A stretch of 64,000 nucleotides of DNA from Carex sylvatica (GCA_964058845.1 CAXKVR010000129.1:1-64000); one strand, 5' to 3'. Shown: positions 47,593 through 59,288, counted from the first letter of the stretch. Program-made: numbers and translations. The notes: generated from the letters alone by a model not told the origin.

Positions 47593-48588
47593 ATGGCCAT
47601 GGATCACCTTTCGATTTTGAACCCGAACCATCTACTATTGCTTCTACTCCTCCAGCGAAGCTGTGTCACGCTTGCACAAAGCGTGGGCCCGCCACCGTCT
47701 CACTACCACGGTGGTTTCAGTACAGTCACAGGTGTGGTGTTCGGATGTCTTGTAGTCTTGTTCTTTGGTATTGCCTTCTTCTCTCTTTGCTTCTATCAAC
47801 GCCACTACATCAATGATATTACAACCAACAGGCCCACCGGAGGTACTGCCCCGACAACAAGCAGTGAGTCTGGCCAGAGGAGTACACAAAAGGGTGTCGA
47901 CAATAGCGTGCTCGAGACTTTTCCTATAATGGAATATGCAGCTGTTAAGAAGCTCAGCACTGTCAAAGGCCCGCTTGAGTGTGCAGTGTGCCTATCTGAG
48001 TTTGCGGATGACGAGTCACTTAGACTGTTGCCAGGATGCTTCCATGTGTTCCACCCGGAATGCATCGATCAGTGGCTAGAAAATCACACCACCTGCCCAG
48101 TTTGCCGTGCTGACCTAAGCAACCCATCCATGCCAAGTGGTGATGCAGATGCTACCTCTGAAGCAACTGGAACTGGTACCGTAACAACCGAAGGTCATGA
48201 GATAATTCAAATCGACGTATCTGGCGAACCATCTGTAGTCATTCATACCGTGGATAGGTTCACGCTCAGGTTGCCACATTATATGATAAAGGAAATCGAG
48301 GAATCGAGGAAGTACAGACGGTCAGTGAGTATTGCGGGCTATGCATATGACCGAAGGGGCAGTACCAACGAGAGGAGCGGAAGGCTGCGGGGGTTCATTC
48401 GGTCATTCTCTACTGCGTGGCAGAGAGAGCCTGATTCTAGTTCGAGGTCAATTAAACGTGTTTTCGCGCTTGCTGAAGTTGCCGAAGTGCCGATGAATAG
48501 CCGGAGCATAGGATCATCTTCATCTGGAGAGAATCAAGGTCAAAGACTAAGCAATGTTTCGGACATAGCGTTGCTTGACCGGGTATGA
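47593..48588 (+). CDS. ATL-family RING-H2 E3 ubiquitin ligase, ATL6/ATL31-like (second copy)
   Basis: A 331-residue intronless protein. Residues 1-29 look like a signal peptide. One membrane segment follows at about 44-68. A GLD-type motif reads GVDNSVLETFPIMEY (101-115). The RING-H2 finger has C130, C133, C149, H151, H154, C157, C168 and C171, with W161. A downstream block, RFTLRLPHYMIKEI (222-235), is typical of the ATL6/ATL31 subgroup, known in Arabidopsis for defence and carbon/nitrogen response, where 14-3-3 proteins are targets. The C-terminus is serine-rich and ends LLDRV. It lies in the same orientation as the first ATL gene 12 kb upstream. The RING segments are close relatives (both contain CAVCLSEF and HVFHP-CI), which suggests an old tandem duplication since spread apart by transposon insertion. 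The first in-frame ATG is chosen; MAMDH could also start at the second ATG, two codons later. Confidence 0.95.
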   Translation: MAMDHLSILNPNHLLLLLLLQRSCVTLAQSVGPPPSHYHGGFSTVTGVVFGCLVVLFFGIAFFSLCFYQRHYINDITTNRPTGGTAPTTSSESGQRSTQKGVDNSVLETFPIMEYAAVKKLSTVKGPLECAVCLSEFADDESLRLLPGCFHVFHPECIDQWLENHTTCPVCRADLSNPSMPSGDADATSEATGTGTVTTEGHEIIQIDVSGEPSVVIHTVDRFTLRLPHYMIKEIEESRKYRRSVSIAGYAYDRRGSTNERSGRLRGFIRSFSTAWQREPDSSSRSIKRVFALAEVAEVPMNSRSIGSSSSGENQGQRLSNVSDIALLDRV

Positions 48589-49679
48589 ACTTGATTGTGT
48601 GCGATTTATTAGATTTTTTTTCTTGGCCTTCGTTTTCGTTTTCATACTGGCCAGTTTTTTTTATTTATCTAATTATAGATCGAGTCGTTCTCCGGAATTG
48701 GTCGATTTACTTGTTTGGTTTTCAAATGTTTTAATCATATGCAAATAAATGCGACCGTAACTAAAGTTTGAATCGGGCTCGTTTAACTCTATTTGAATTA
48801 ATGTGCGCTCCGTTGAGGTTACTAGCTAATATTAATGAAATTTGAATAATAATGGAAAAATTAAAATAACATTGTTTTAATCAAATTTTTATATATCAAT
48901 ATTTAAACGTATTATATCTCCATCATATAAAACAATGCAATTATCATGAAAATATTCAAGGCTGCTATTTTTTAGGATACCGGTCAAGAAAATTACTGAT
49001 AATGTTTGTCATAATATGCAGCATTTAAAATTGTGAAGTGCTCACATGCAATTGGAAGCGTCAAATCTGGGAAAAGTATTAAGAAAAGTTCTTGTTTCCA
49101 TGGAGAAAAATTAAGAGAGACTTCACCCCTCTGTTCTTTTTCAACAATAATGAAACGAATAAAAAATAATTCAAAGACAGAGTAACATATGAAAAATGAT
49201 TGTTAAATATTATGGCTAAATTTAAAATATATTAATAATTAAAAAATAAGAGATAATTCAAATATAATTTATACTTATCGGTCCTATAAAGATTACAAAC
49301 AAACGTACTGAATTAGAAATTTTGAATTTTTTTTAAAAATTTAGATATAAAAAGTAGTTAGATTTCAATTTCGCACATAATTTATACAAGAATGAAAAAT
49401 TCAAGGACACTTTACTAGTTTTCAGAAATGAAATTTAATTTAATTGGGGGAATAACAAAAATAATATTGAGAGGTACGACAGAAATCAAATTGAAGATAC
49501 TAAAACTGGAAAAAGAAAGATGTAATCAGTCACCGGCATGTTTCATGAAATTTCTAGAAGCGTCTAGCTGGGCCCAACGTGCACCGCCCGGTGAGGTTAT
49601 TAACCACACCCAACACATTAAAATCTTTAAACTAGGCATTAATTGAAGAAAAAGGAGCACCCATTACCGACCAAACGAA
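48589..49679. other. 3' flank of the second ATL gene, AT-rich
   Basis: GCAAATAAATGCG at about 48740 is a possible polyadenylation signal. A GC-richer stretch, GCTGGGCCCAACGTGCACCG, at 49568 has no recognisable function. No genes are seen. Confidence 0.45.
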
Positions 49680-49682
49680 AAC

Positions 49683-49935
49683 GGCCATTTTTATTAATAT
49701 CCTAAATTTTTTTTTTTTTTAACAATATTTCTGTGAGTTGTTTTTTATTATTAATACTCTGACCGCCATGCCTACGGGCGGCTCAAATATTGAAGAAAAC
49801 CGCCTCCTTCACAGGCGGTCCTCTCCCCAAGCAAACCCCCCCCCCCCCACGAGCGGTCCACTATAGATCTATTTTTTCACCCGTGAACCCCTTCTCCCTC
49901 CCTCCCTCTCTCCCTCTTCTCTGCCTCAGTCTGAA
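49683..49935 (+). repeat. Left terminal inverted repeat of the 8.8-kb element
   Basis: It pairs with 58265-58505. It includes repeated GGCGGT/ACCGCC motifs and a run of 15 C at about 49837-49851, and ends in CT-rich sequence that serves as the leader of the PMD gene. Confidence 0.8.
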
Positions 49936-50164
49936 CTAAAAAGGAAAAATAAAAATAAAAATTGTGTCGTCGCCCCTGTCTCCGCCGCCGCCACTGCTCC
50001 GCTCTTCCCTCTCGTTTTCTCCTTTTCCTCGCTCACTTTCTCTCGCGCTCAGTACCACCACCGCTGTCCTTTCCACTGCATCGAGCACCGTCACTGCCGC
50101 TGCACCGAGCACCGCCATTGTATCGAGCTTCTCTTGAATGTAAGTTTTTTCGATTCGATTAGAT

Positions 50165-50220
50165 CAATTTAGGGTTAGGGTTAGGGTTAGAGTTAGGATT
50201 AGGGTTAGAGTTAGAATTAG
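50165..50220 (+). repeat. Short interstitial telomere-like repeat in the leader intron
   Basis: TTTAGGGTTAGGGTTAGGG continues as degenerate TTAGAGTTAGGATTAGGG for about 55 bp, in the first intron of the PMD gene. Confidence 0.85.
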
Positions 50221-51560
50221 TGACTCGATAATGGTTGAATTAGTTGAATTACAGTTGTTTCGAATTTGTTGACTTGCTCGAATTAGTTGAATTAGTTAAA
50301 TTGCTTGAATTGTTCGAATTGGGTGCTTTATCGAATTGCTTGGATTGGGAATTATTAATAAAAAAATTATCATGGTAGAATTGCTTAAATTTTTTGAATG
50401 TGATATAGTTCAATTTAGAATTTATGGCCTGAATTGTAAATTGCTTATAAATTTAGAATTTATGGTTCCCTTCCTTGAATTTAGAATTTATGGTTCAATT
50501 TAGGGTTATTATGGTTGAATTGCTTAATTTGTTTAAAAATTTAAAGTTAGAGTTTATGGTTTAAAAAATTTAGTGTTGATGATTTTTTGAAGTTAGTTGA
50601 ATAAGACATGTATATATATCAATACAAATTAATTTTAAGTAAAACAAATCATTTTGAAGTATATCAAAATTTGTTTAAAAATTGCATATTTTTTTCCAAG
50701 TAAATTGCATGTTTGTCGATTAGAGCAGATTTTTGTTTTTTTTTGTAAATTTTCTATTTTTATAAAATTTAATAGTAAATAAAATTTAATAGTGAATAAA
50801 ATTTAATGGTGAATAAAATTTAATAGTAAATAAAATTAATTTGTTTAGAAAAAATAATTTGTTTAGAAAAATTAATTTGTTTAGAAAACAGTCCCTGACT
50901 AGGGACCTCTTTGTGACAGTATGTAAAAAGTTGTATGATAAGTATTTTTTAATTGAAATTTCATAGAAATACTAGTTGCAAAATGTATAAAACTTAAGTA
51001 ATATTTTCAAACATAAATTTGAATAAAAGAAATGATTATTTTGAAGTTTATTTGATAAATTGTGAGCACAGATAGTTATTTGATAATTGGTTATAATTAA
51101 ATTTCGATTAAAATTCATGTGTTTGGGTTATTGGTTCGATATATATTTTCTAAGTGTGGTGAGATGAATGTGTGAGATATTTTTTTTTTCATGTGTATTG
51201 AAAGATAATTTATGTTGTTAATTTAGTAATTGTCATGTTTAGTGTTAGTTGTATCATGTATTGTTGTTGTGATAATAAAAATGTGTGATATATTAGTTAT
51301 TTCGATCTGTCAAACTCAGCACACATGAAAATAATCTATACTGGGTGCATAATTAATATGTTATATTAGTTATATTAATTATATTAGCTGTTATATAATT
51401 AATATGTTATATAGTTAATATATTAAATAGTTATTATAATAATTTTATATAATTAGTATATTTTGATTAATAATTATTGTTAATTTATAATTATATTTTT
51501 TCTATTTTATTATTATTAATAATTATTGTGATTGATTATATATATATTTTTTAAATATAG
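50221..51560 (+). other. Leader intron of the PMD gene, AT-rich
   Basis: The intron runs from the donor at 50140 to AAATATAG at 51560. It contains repeated GAATTGCTTGAATT near its start and a (TAAAATTTAATAGTGAA)n-like cluster at 50760-50850. Nothing coding is seen. Confidence 0.6.
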
Positions 51561-54454
51561 TATGCGTAGATCTTCTAGACGGTGGAGAGACCCACCAACG
51601 CCTGGAGCGGGTCCAGATGTTGTGGATCCGACTGGAGCGGGTCTGTCCTCGGTGGTTCTAACTGGAGCGGGTCCATCCTCGGTGGATCCGAGTGGAGCGG
51701 GTCCGTCCTCGGGTGGAGCGGGTCAGTCATATGATGATATGACTGAAGCGGAATTTGAGGATCCGATTGGAGCGGGTCCGTCATCTCAGACCGGGCGTAG
51801 AGATGGTTGGCATGATCCTGACACTTTCAGTCCTCTTCTATGGACACATCATGTTAAGCACCATGTCTCGTTGGCATCTATTGAGGTACGTGATTTTTAT
51901 ACGTAATGTTAAATAGTACTATAAAATGACACGATTTGAGTCTCACAAATTGATAATAAATACAGGACGATGTCATGCTTACGATGAGGCACCGCAGGTC
52001 AAAGATTCTGTTCGTTGCACATCCGTTGATCCAGCGATGCCTCATTAATCTTGGGTTGTATCATATTGTCATAATGCCACATAGTAAGATTGATGTATCT
52101 CTTATGCATGGTCTAGCGAAGAGATTGCGACCTGAGACCCATACATTTCATCTTCCGGTTGGGGAGATGACAGTCACACTTGCTGATGTGAGTGCCTTAT
52201 GGGGTTTACCTATCGATGGTGTCCCCATAGGTGGCATTTCAGATCATCCAGACATGCAGATGATGATACCAGAGTTGCTAGGGTGTCATCCGAAGAATCT
52301 GCAGAAGAAATTGAAGAAGAAAAAGAATGATGAGGATGACTTACGGTTTTATGGGTACTATATTTCTCTGCTGGCATTTCGTTCTCACTTCTTCCAGAAT
52401 CGGATACATTCTGAGACTGCTAACGTTGATGTGGTCTTGAGGTACCATTACACTTTTTAAAATAACTTATTAATTCAACAATAATCTCAACTATATAAAA
52501 TAACCTATTATTTTATATTGCAGTTATACTAAGGCGTTTGTCCTAGATTTGTGTGGGGAGTCATGTTCGTGGACTCCAGCGGTGACGCGGTCCCGATTAT
52601 GTTTCTCTCTCTGTTGAGGGACATGCTCTCTCCATCGAGGTGGAACTGGGGTGAAGCTGTTCTCGCCCACTTATACAGAGCCCTGTGTCATGCTTGTCTG
52701 GTAAGTCTGTACTAATTTTGTTATTAAAAATACGTTGTTATTTAAGGTTGAATAAATACCGAGTTCTTATTTTAAGTTAAAATTTCAAGTGAGGAACAAG
52801 CAGTTTCACATACCGCTTCTTTTGCTCCAGCATTGGTCGTGGTCACTTCTGCCGGTATGTCGGCCAGTTATACCAGATCCACCTCTCCGGTGGGGAGTGC
52901 CTGATCCAGAAAGATGCCCCGCATACGGTGCCATATGGGGCCTTCACCACAGCTATGAAGAGACTGGTAGGGCAGTTTCTTATGTCCAGGGTCAGCTCCA
53001 GATGCTCGGAGATGCGAGTATCGATTGGTTTCCATATCGTGCATTCTATCAGCACGGCCTTCTGAGTCAGCTCACATTACAGCAGAGACCACTCTGGTGT
53101 TACTAGGGACCGGTCGTTTGTTTCTGGATAGTGGAGTATCACTATTCCGATCGGGTGTCTCGACAGTTTGGCTTAGATGTTTTCATCCGGAGTACCCGCT
53201 AATGGGTAAGGATGATACTGACAAGTTCCACAAGTAAGTACTATCTACTTAATTTCATTATCACTCTAATATTGCCAATGTTTTTCATTTTTCTAATTAA
53301 TTGTACTTGCAGTACGACGCATACTAAGCCCAAAGTCGACTGAAGCTAGCGTTTTAGCCAGGAGTACGACTGAGCTCGACATCCGGATCAACACTTATGG
53401 AGTCCGCCACCTCCTGAGTTATTGGGTGTTGGTCCCGGGACTTTGAGATATGACGTATGGTTTCAGAGATACGGCATGCCGTCAGTCTACCTTACAGGTC
53501 ATTATGGCGACATCCTTCGACGTAGACTGATGGATTTATTTAAGAATTACATGCCTTGGGGTCCGGTCAATGTTCACTCGGTAAATATAACTGAAACCTC
53601 CTTTAATTAAAAATTTTAAATTTTAATTGCACTTCTTGTTGTCATAATCATGAAAATATGTTGTGTGCAGGTATTGACAGCCATCAGAGGAGTTGGACAC
53701 AGCCTGGCCTGCATGGCGAGGTATGCCTGGCGTGCGATAGGATGTCAAATGCTCCAGCACAGTGCACAAGTCGTGGAGAGAGGCGGTTGGGACGGCCGTC
53801 TCGTTGGCATGCTGCGCGATGCTGGGGAGAATATCAATTGGAGGGAGATAAAAGATACACCATGAAATCCGAATCATGAACGAGTCCCTGTTTACGCCGA
53901 TGAGATGCCGCCACCTCCTTCAGGTCATTACTCGGTTAATATTAAAAGTAGGACACACACAATCATTTTATTTTTCTCCAATTCTTTGTTCTAACTAAGT
54001 TAACGTTCAATTATGCAGGTGATACCACAGGTTGGGAGTTCCACGACTGGGTGTTGAATACCCAAGGATGAAACGCTTATAGAAATAAATATGGAGTTTC
54101 GATAGAGTTTGGCTAGGTCAGTTACCGTTTTCTATTGTTTATTGCAGAGTTATGTGTATGAAGAAAATCTAACATTATTTAAATTTAGGATGTAGCACCT
54201 CTTTGGCAGGCCGATGCCGAGTTTAGCGTGGATGCCCTGTCCCCGGTATGTACAGATGCAGAGGTGATTGCCTCCCACCGACCACGTTATGGAGATACGA
54301 TGGAGCACGACTACGAGGCTGGTGGGAGTACATGGGAGACTATAGATGGCTTTGCCTCTGCATTATTTGGCGCACCACCTCCTTCCACGTATCCTTCAAT
54401 CTGGGGGCAAGATCCATGGGACATGCGTACACAGCCGACCGATGCACAGTCATC

Positions 54455-55921
54455 TCTACTGATCGCACAGGAATATATGCTACAAAGTTTCAGTATAGCA
54501 AGCTATACTTTTTAAATCTTTATTATACTCTGTCAATTCAGATAGCAAGTGTACTATCCTGTCGTTGAGTATGCTCAGGTATCGATCCACAGGGACGGAA
54601 GAAAAATACTGGACTATTCCTAAAATCACTTAAGATTCTAGAAGTGAGAGAAATTGGTTTGGTTTAGTTCTAACAATTCTACTGATTTATGACAAATTTA
54701 AAAGACAATAAAAGATAATTAAAGTTGTTTTCAATTGATAAAAGGGAGTTTCCAGGGTTCAAATTTCATTTATGTTCAGCCTCGAGGCATACGGCCCGTA
54801 CAGATTCCCGTACGGTCCGTATGGGACCTCGAGTTGATGCTGCAGCCACTGTTTCCTGTGTTGATACTGTGTTTAGGGTTTCTTTTCGACCAGATCTAGA
54901 TACCTAACCTCAACTTTCGCATTTTGGCCTAATACCCAATTACCGGACTCAAATACTTCCCTCTTAGATGCGTTAAACCTCAACTTTCGCATTTTGGCCT
55001 AATTTATCTAAGTTACTTGTTAGTTTACTAAAAGTATCCAAGGACTTTCGCCTCAAGGAAAGTTTCGCCTTTCGGGTACTCCTTGGTTTCACCCTACTTC
55101 ATATACTTTATTCGGTTGGGATGAATGTCATAGACTTGGCTCCTAACACTTAGATGTGCGCATTCATCTAACGGGATGACTAATCAATTCAAGCAAGCAC
55201 AAATAAAGCAATAAAAATACTACACAACATAGTAAAAACAAGCATTCAACACAAGATCCAAGTAGCATGCAAGCAAAACTAAACTAGAAACTACATCTTA
55301 CCCCTAGAAACGAAGTAAATTAGCTACTCATGTTCATGAGATAACACAAATAACAAGAAATAAAAGAGTTCATGATAAAACAGTGGAAAATCCGAAGATC
55401 CGTTCAAAACTTGAGTTCTTCCCCTCTCTTCTTCTTTTCCTCCTGTCCAAGCAACCTCGAAATAATGAATTATGGAAAGTTATTGATTGATTTCCTTTTT
55501 TCTGTTGTGGAATATCTCCTTTAATGCCCCAGATCACGCCTCCAGGGGTTTCCTTTTCGGCTCCTCAAATCGTGCTCAATTCAGATTCCAGCTGGATTTT
55601 CCGAATCAGCGTTGTACGGCCCGTACGGGATCCTGTACGGACTGTATGCCTGGCTTTGACTTGGAGACTTTGTGCCTCTGTTGTGGATCTTTCTGTGTGG
55701 TTGAACGGATCTTGTACGGCCTGTACATAATATCATACGGGCCGTATGAAAAGTAGTCAGATGCAGTTTTTCAACATTTTTCCTGCAAAATACCAAACAA
55801 AGCATAGCAGTACCACATTTCATCGAAATACAAGTAAAAAGTCCACATTCATAGGCTTTAAAGTACAGGTTTATTGTAAATTAGGGCCATAATTTAGATA
55901 TAATATGGAGATATCATCTAC
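54455..55921 (-). mobile_element. Solo LTR of a Ty3-gypsy element inside the last PMD exon
   Basis: TCTAC at 54455-54459 and 55917-55921 flanks 1457 bp running TGATCGCACAGG...GAGATATCA, i.e. TG...CA on either strand. It is related to the LTR at 24914-26624 (TGCTACAAAGTTTCAGTATA, GGTATCGATCCACAGGGACGG, and ACGG-CCGT palindromes such as GTACGGTCCGTATGG). There is no internal region, so the two LTRs of a once full element recombined to leave one. Exon text resumes directly after the second TCTAC. Confidence 0.92.
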
Positions 55922-56389
55922 CATTTGATCCATGGGGAGACGGCACAGGTATGCAGCACATGTATACAGAGGTTCAGGAGGATATAGAAGAGGAGGGTGC
56001 AGAGGACGACTTAGGAGATATGAGTCCGCAGAGCCAGATACAGAGGTGCCAGCAGCCGTACAGGGATCGCAAAGGCAAAACAGCTGATAGGTGGGATCCC
56101 TCCGGAAAGAAACAACGAGGCAGATGATATCTTTTTTGTTTAGTTATGACTGTAGTATTATATATTTGGGACTGTAGTATTCTATTTTTTTCATTATGAC
56201 TTTTATGTTGTTTTCAATTTACACTTCGTTATTTTTATTTGCGGGCGTCAAAAATAAGTTATTAGTTACAACATAATTATAACTAACCAAGTTTTAAAAC
56301 TAAGTAATTCTATCAGAACCGTCTCCTCTAAGTTATAATGTATCTATTTCATCATTTTTAAAACTAAGTAATTCTAAAATCGTCTCCCA

Positions 56390-56418
56390 GCAGACCGCCT
56401 ATGGCAGGGGCGGTCTGC
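56390..56418. promoter_or_regulatory. GGCGGTC hairpin upstream of the small gene
   Basis: GCAGACCGCC at 56390 and its exact complement GGCGGTCTGC at 56409 form a 10-bp stem. The same GGCGGTC words occur in the terminal repeats, so this may be an internal transposase-binding or promoter copy. Confidence 0.4.
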
Positions 56419-56580
56419 TATGGTCCTGACCGCTTCTGCCACGGACGGTCTAATAGGGATGCCTATTTATTCAATTTCTCTCTCTCTCCTCACTCCAAAT
56501 TCATTATATCACCCACTTCAGAGTCAGAGAGAAGGGAGAAAGAGCTAAAGGCAATTTTCTTGGCGATTTTGGGCGATTTT

Positions 56581-56930
56581 ATGGGCGACTGCAGCTACAG
56601 GTAATTTAAATAATTTTTTTCAAATATTTTTTAATTATTTTATAATTAGTGTATGTTTTTTTTTTGTTGAAAAGGATGGACAGTAGCAAAAGAGATACTG
56701 GGGATGCCAAATATCATTGTAAAGAAATACTTTTTTTGAAAAAATTTGGTATCCAATTATCTACTGAAACTCCCCTCCTCCTTTCAGACGATGACTTTGT
56801 TGAAAATCCATACGGATATGGGCTGAAAAAAAAGAAAATTGATAAGCCAAGCACATCCTCGGGTGTCACTAATGGGAAGTCGACTGCAAAGAAGTGGGCT
56901 GCTAAGAAGCTGACGGCTGCTAAGAAGTAG
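56581..56930 (+). CDS. Small two-exon gene in the Mutator-like element, function unknown
   Basis: ATGGGCGACTGCAGCTACAG (56581-56600) joins across a 74-bp intron (56601-56674, GTAATT...AAAAG) in frame to GATGGACAGTAGC, giving about 91 residues. The C-terminal third is very lysine- and alanine-rich (KKWAAKKLTAAKK), suggesting nucleic-acid binding or nuclear localisation. The centre has LLLSDDDFVENPYGYGLKKK. I do not recognise the family. A CT-rich leader (56465-56520) and the GGCGGTC hairpin precede it. Position suggests an accessory element gene, perhaps like the second genes of other Mutator elements, but there is no sequence evidence for that. Confidence 0.5.
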
Positions 56931-57206
56931 GGTTTTATATCCATCAACGTATGTTTTATGTTGTAAGATATTTTTCAATGTATCTTATCATCTTGTCTGA
57001 CAATTAATTTATCATATTGCATGATGTATAGTTCTGAATTAGTTTAAAATAGTTCAACAATATAATTAAATTACAACAATACACTTAATGTTTAACAATA
57101 CAATTAAAGTTCAACAATACAACTAAAGTTCAACAATACACTTGAAGTTGAACAATACAATTAAAGCTCGTAGCCTACTTTCACACTAGCAAAAGAGTGA
57201 AGAAGT

Positions 57207-58019
57207 TTATTTGCCCCGATGTCCGAATAAACCTAAAAAATGACCAGATTTTTTTGTACCAGCTGCAGGTGCGGCATTACTTGTAGATGCTTGGCTACTA
57301 GATGATTGGCTCGCAGGAGGGGGGATGTATTCTACCAGTTGCTTCAGCAACAACTCTAGCATTTTCTCTTTCATTGTGTGCGTTTATGGCATTTGGACAT
57401 AACAATACAATTCAGATATTACTATAATAAAATCATAAATTATTTTTATACAAAAAAATATACCTGTTGTGCGCCTTTCAGAAACAGAACGACGAGCTCG
57501 ATTTCCCGACGGTCGCTTACTACCCATCTCGTCCATGGTCATTACAACACGCTTGTGTCTCTTCCTCTCCTTTCTTATCCATCCTTCTGAAGGAAGTATT
57601 CTATCACCAACATATGCAGGCCACTCATGCTGATCGGGATAAGAATGAAAAGATCCACCCCAAGTGAAAGCAAGGTAATCGGTACGATACATGTCAGCAA
57701 CATAGTGATTCTCACAGTAGTTCCTCACTCAGCATACCACCATCACGTGACTACAGGGTATGTGACTTAGTTGGGGTGTAATCGCCATCACGTTACTACA
57801 GGGTATGTACCGCTCACCCCTTTGTGAGTTGTCAATCCGTATAGCCAATTCTATTTCATACTTGTTGGAGTTTACAGCAGTCTTTTCGTATATTAGCTGC
57901 TTAAGTTCCTGAAATGTGGTATTTTCATTAACCTCGAAGTCAAATACCGCGTCTTTCGTGTAATACACGCCATCTACACCCTTTTGTAGCTTGTCGCCCA
58001 CATACAGTGCAACTAACAT
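57207..58019 (-). pseudogene. Mutator-like transposase remnant, core deleted
   Basis: Read on the minus strand, ATG at 58019 opens an N-terminal domain (MLVALYVGDKLQKGVDGVYY, then FQELKQLIYEKTAVNSNKYE), like the N-terminus of plant MuDR-type transposases. It runs to a TGA at 57731-57729. The same frame then continues with NYCENHYVADMYRTDYLAF and DRILPSEGWIRKERKRHKR, matching the C-terminal tail after the zinc knuckle. The DDE core is missing. At the join (57741-57810) CATCACGT-ACTACAGGGTATGT is duplicated. A donor at 57463 (GTATAT) leads to a last exon (57380-57207) ending GLFGHRGK. It cannot act as a transposase. Confidence 0.75.
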
Positions 58020-58264
58020 CTTTTCCTTAACAAACTACATTTAAAAAATAATTTTATAAGTATTATAGTAATTGTACAGTAATTATAACGAGCACAATAA
58101 TAAATGGCTAATTAAAAAAAATAAAAATAAATAAATACTTATTGCTACAATAATACTACAGTAATTCTACAGTAATATTATAGTAATTGACTAATTAGTA
58201 ATAATTAAAAAGAATTTACAAAATAATACCTATCGTTACAGGAGTCAGACGACTGGGCGCAGCT

Positions 58265-58506
58265 TGTTTTTTTTTTTTTTTTTTGGTTCGGAATGAGACA
58301 GAGAAGAGGGAGAGGGAGGGAGAGGCTCACGGGTGGGATAATAGATCCATAGTGGACCGCCCGTTGGGGGTTGGGTGGGGGGGGGGGGGGGGTCCTTCAA
58401 TATATAGGTCGCCTGTGGGCCTGGCGGTCGGAGTATTAATAAAAAAAAAACCGCCTACAAAGATATTGTTATATTTTTTTTTTAAGGTATTAATAAAAAT
58501 GACCGC
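58265..58506 (-). repeat. Right terminal inverted repeat of the 8.8-kb element
   Basis: Complement of 49683-49935, including the G-run (58376-58392), GGACCGCCCG and GGCGGTCGGAGTATTAATA. Confidence 0.8.
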
Positions 58507-58869
58507 TCAGTGCGAAAATGAAATGAACATATGAAAGCGTTCACATAATTATCCGATCTAATTAACGCATCGATAAGGTTCTAAGAAATAGTACAGATGC
58601 TAAATTGTGGAATATGCATGAGAAATGATATAATTCGATATCTAGTGTTAACTAATAAATTTTGTTACAGACTAACGATAACTACCTTATTTTGTAGTCG
58701 TTAATGTAAATGATCGGCATAGTTTGCCCCTCGCATTTGCTTCACCGTATTATCAAGATCTTGTCATGTTTTCAGTGGGGTTAATCAATTTAATTAAAGT
58801 CGAAATACAACAAATATGTTTTGATTTTCCAAAAAACTAGAAAGCATAGAAATAAAAAAAAAAATATAG
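58507..58869. other. AT-rich spacer
   Basis: No genes or repeats are recognised between the Mutator-like element and the foldback cluster. Confidence 0.5.
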
Positions 58870-59276
58870 AATAAGGCTACCATACAATTTGTAATGTATA
58901 TTTATCTTTGTACATTGAACTATAAATCATCTAATTAAAAATTCAAATAACTGATCCAAACCTTTCATCTTGTTATCTATATTAATATGTGTTTGGAGAC
59001 TAAATTTTATATTTTTTGGAAATTATGTACTATTTTTTTAGATTTATTGAAAATCGTTGTTTTTTATGATCCAGATTTGTCTAAAAAATAATGATTTTCA
59101 ATAAATCTTAAAAATAGTAAAAAAATTAAAAAAATATATAAAATTTGGTCACCAAACACATATTAATATGGAAAACAAGATGAACGGTTTGGATCGATTA
59201 TTTAAACTTTGAATCCGGTAATTTATAATCCAATGTACAAAGATGCCTATGCATTGCAATGTATGTTAGCCTTACT
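58870..59276. repeat. Foldback element, family A, copy 8
   Basis: The ends AATAAGGCTACCATACA and TGTATGTTAGCCTTACT pair. The core is GTTTGGAGACTAAATTTTA on the left and GGTCACCAAACACATATTAA on the right. Outer ends resemble copies 1 and 2. Confidence 0.85.
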
Positions 59277-59288
59277 ATATATATATAT

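Larger units (their letters stand above)
49950..56127 (+). pseudogene. Plant mobile domain (PMD, MAIN/MAIL1-like) gene, broken
   Basis: Visible exons: a leader ending at 50139 (donor GTAAGT), then 51561-51885, 51966-52441, 52524-52700, 52790-53233, 53313-53580, 53671-53922, a short one near 54013-54110, 54190-54459 and 55922-56127, most with good GT and AG borders. Exon 2 starts (ATG 51562) with GAGPSS-type repeats. The PMD core has HTFHLPVGEMTVTLADV and WGLPIDGVPIGG, then FVDSSGDAV and RPVIPDPPLRWGVPDPERCP. Damage: a 1-base shift near 52555, TAG at 53104, another shift near 53185, and stops in 53313-53400. PMD proteins of the MAIN type act in the nucleus in silencing and genome stability; transposon-borne versions are common. 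A solo LTR splits the last exon. Confidence 0.82.
49680..58506. mobile_element. 8.8-kb Mutator-like element carrying a PMD gene
   Basis: Terminal inverted repeats of about 250 bp: the left one starts CGGCCATTTTTATTAATA and contains ACTCTGACCGCCATGCC, a C-run and GCGGTCCACTATAGATC. The right one is its complement, ending TATTAATAAAAATGACCG near 58505. Inside are, on the plus strand, a spliced PMD gene and a small two-exon gene, and on the minus strand transposase remnants. Flanks share only CGAAAA, so the exact target duplication is unresolved. Plant Mutator-like elements that carry PMD (MAIN/MAIL1-like) genes are known. This one is no longer autonomous. Confidence 0.82.

Noticed and set aside
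50165..50220. True telomere or chromosome end
   Set aside because: It is only about 55 bp, degenerate, and lies inside an intron-like region with sequence continuing on both sides.
51575..51784. Minus-strand Asp/Pro/Leu-rich open frame opposite the PMD first coding exon
   Set aside because: It is the antisense shadow of the GAGPSS-type repeats of the plus-strand exon.
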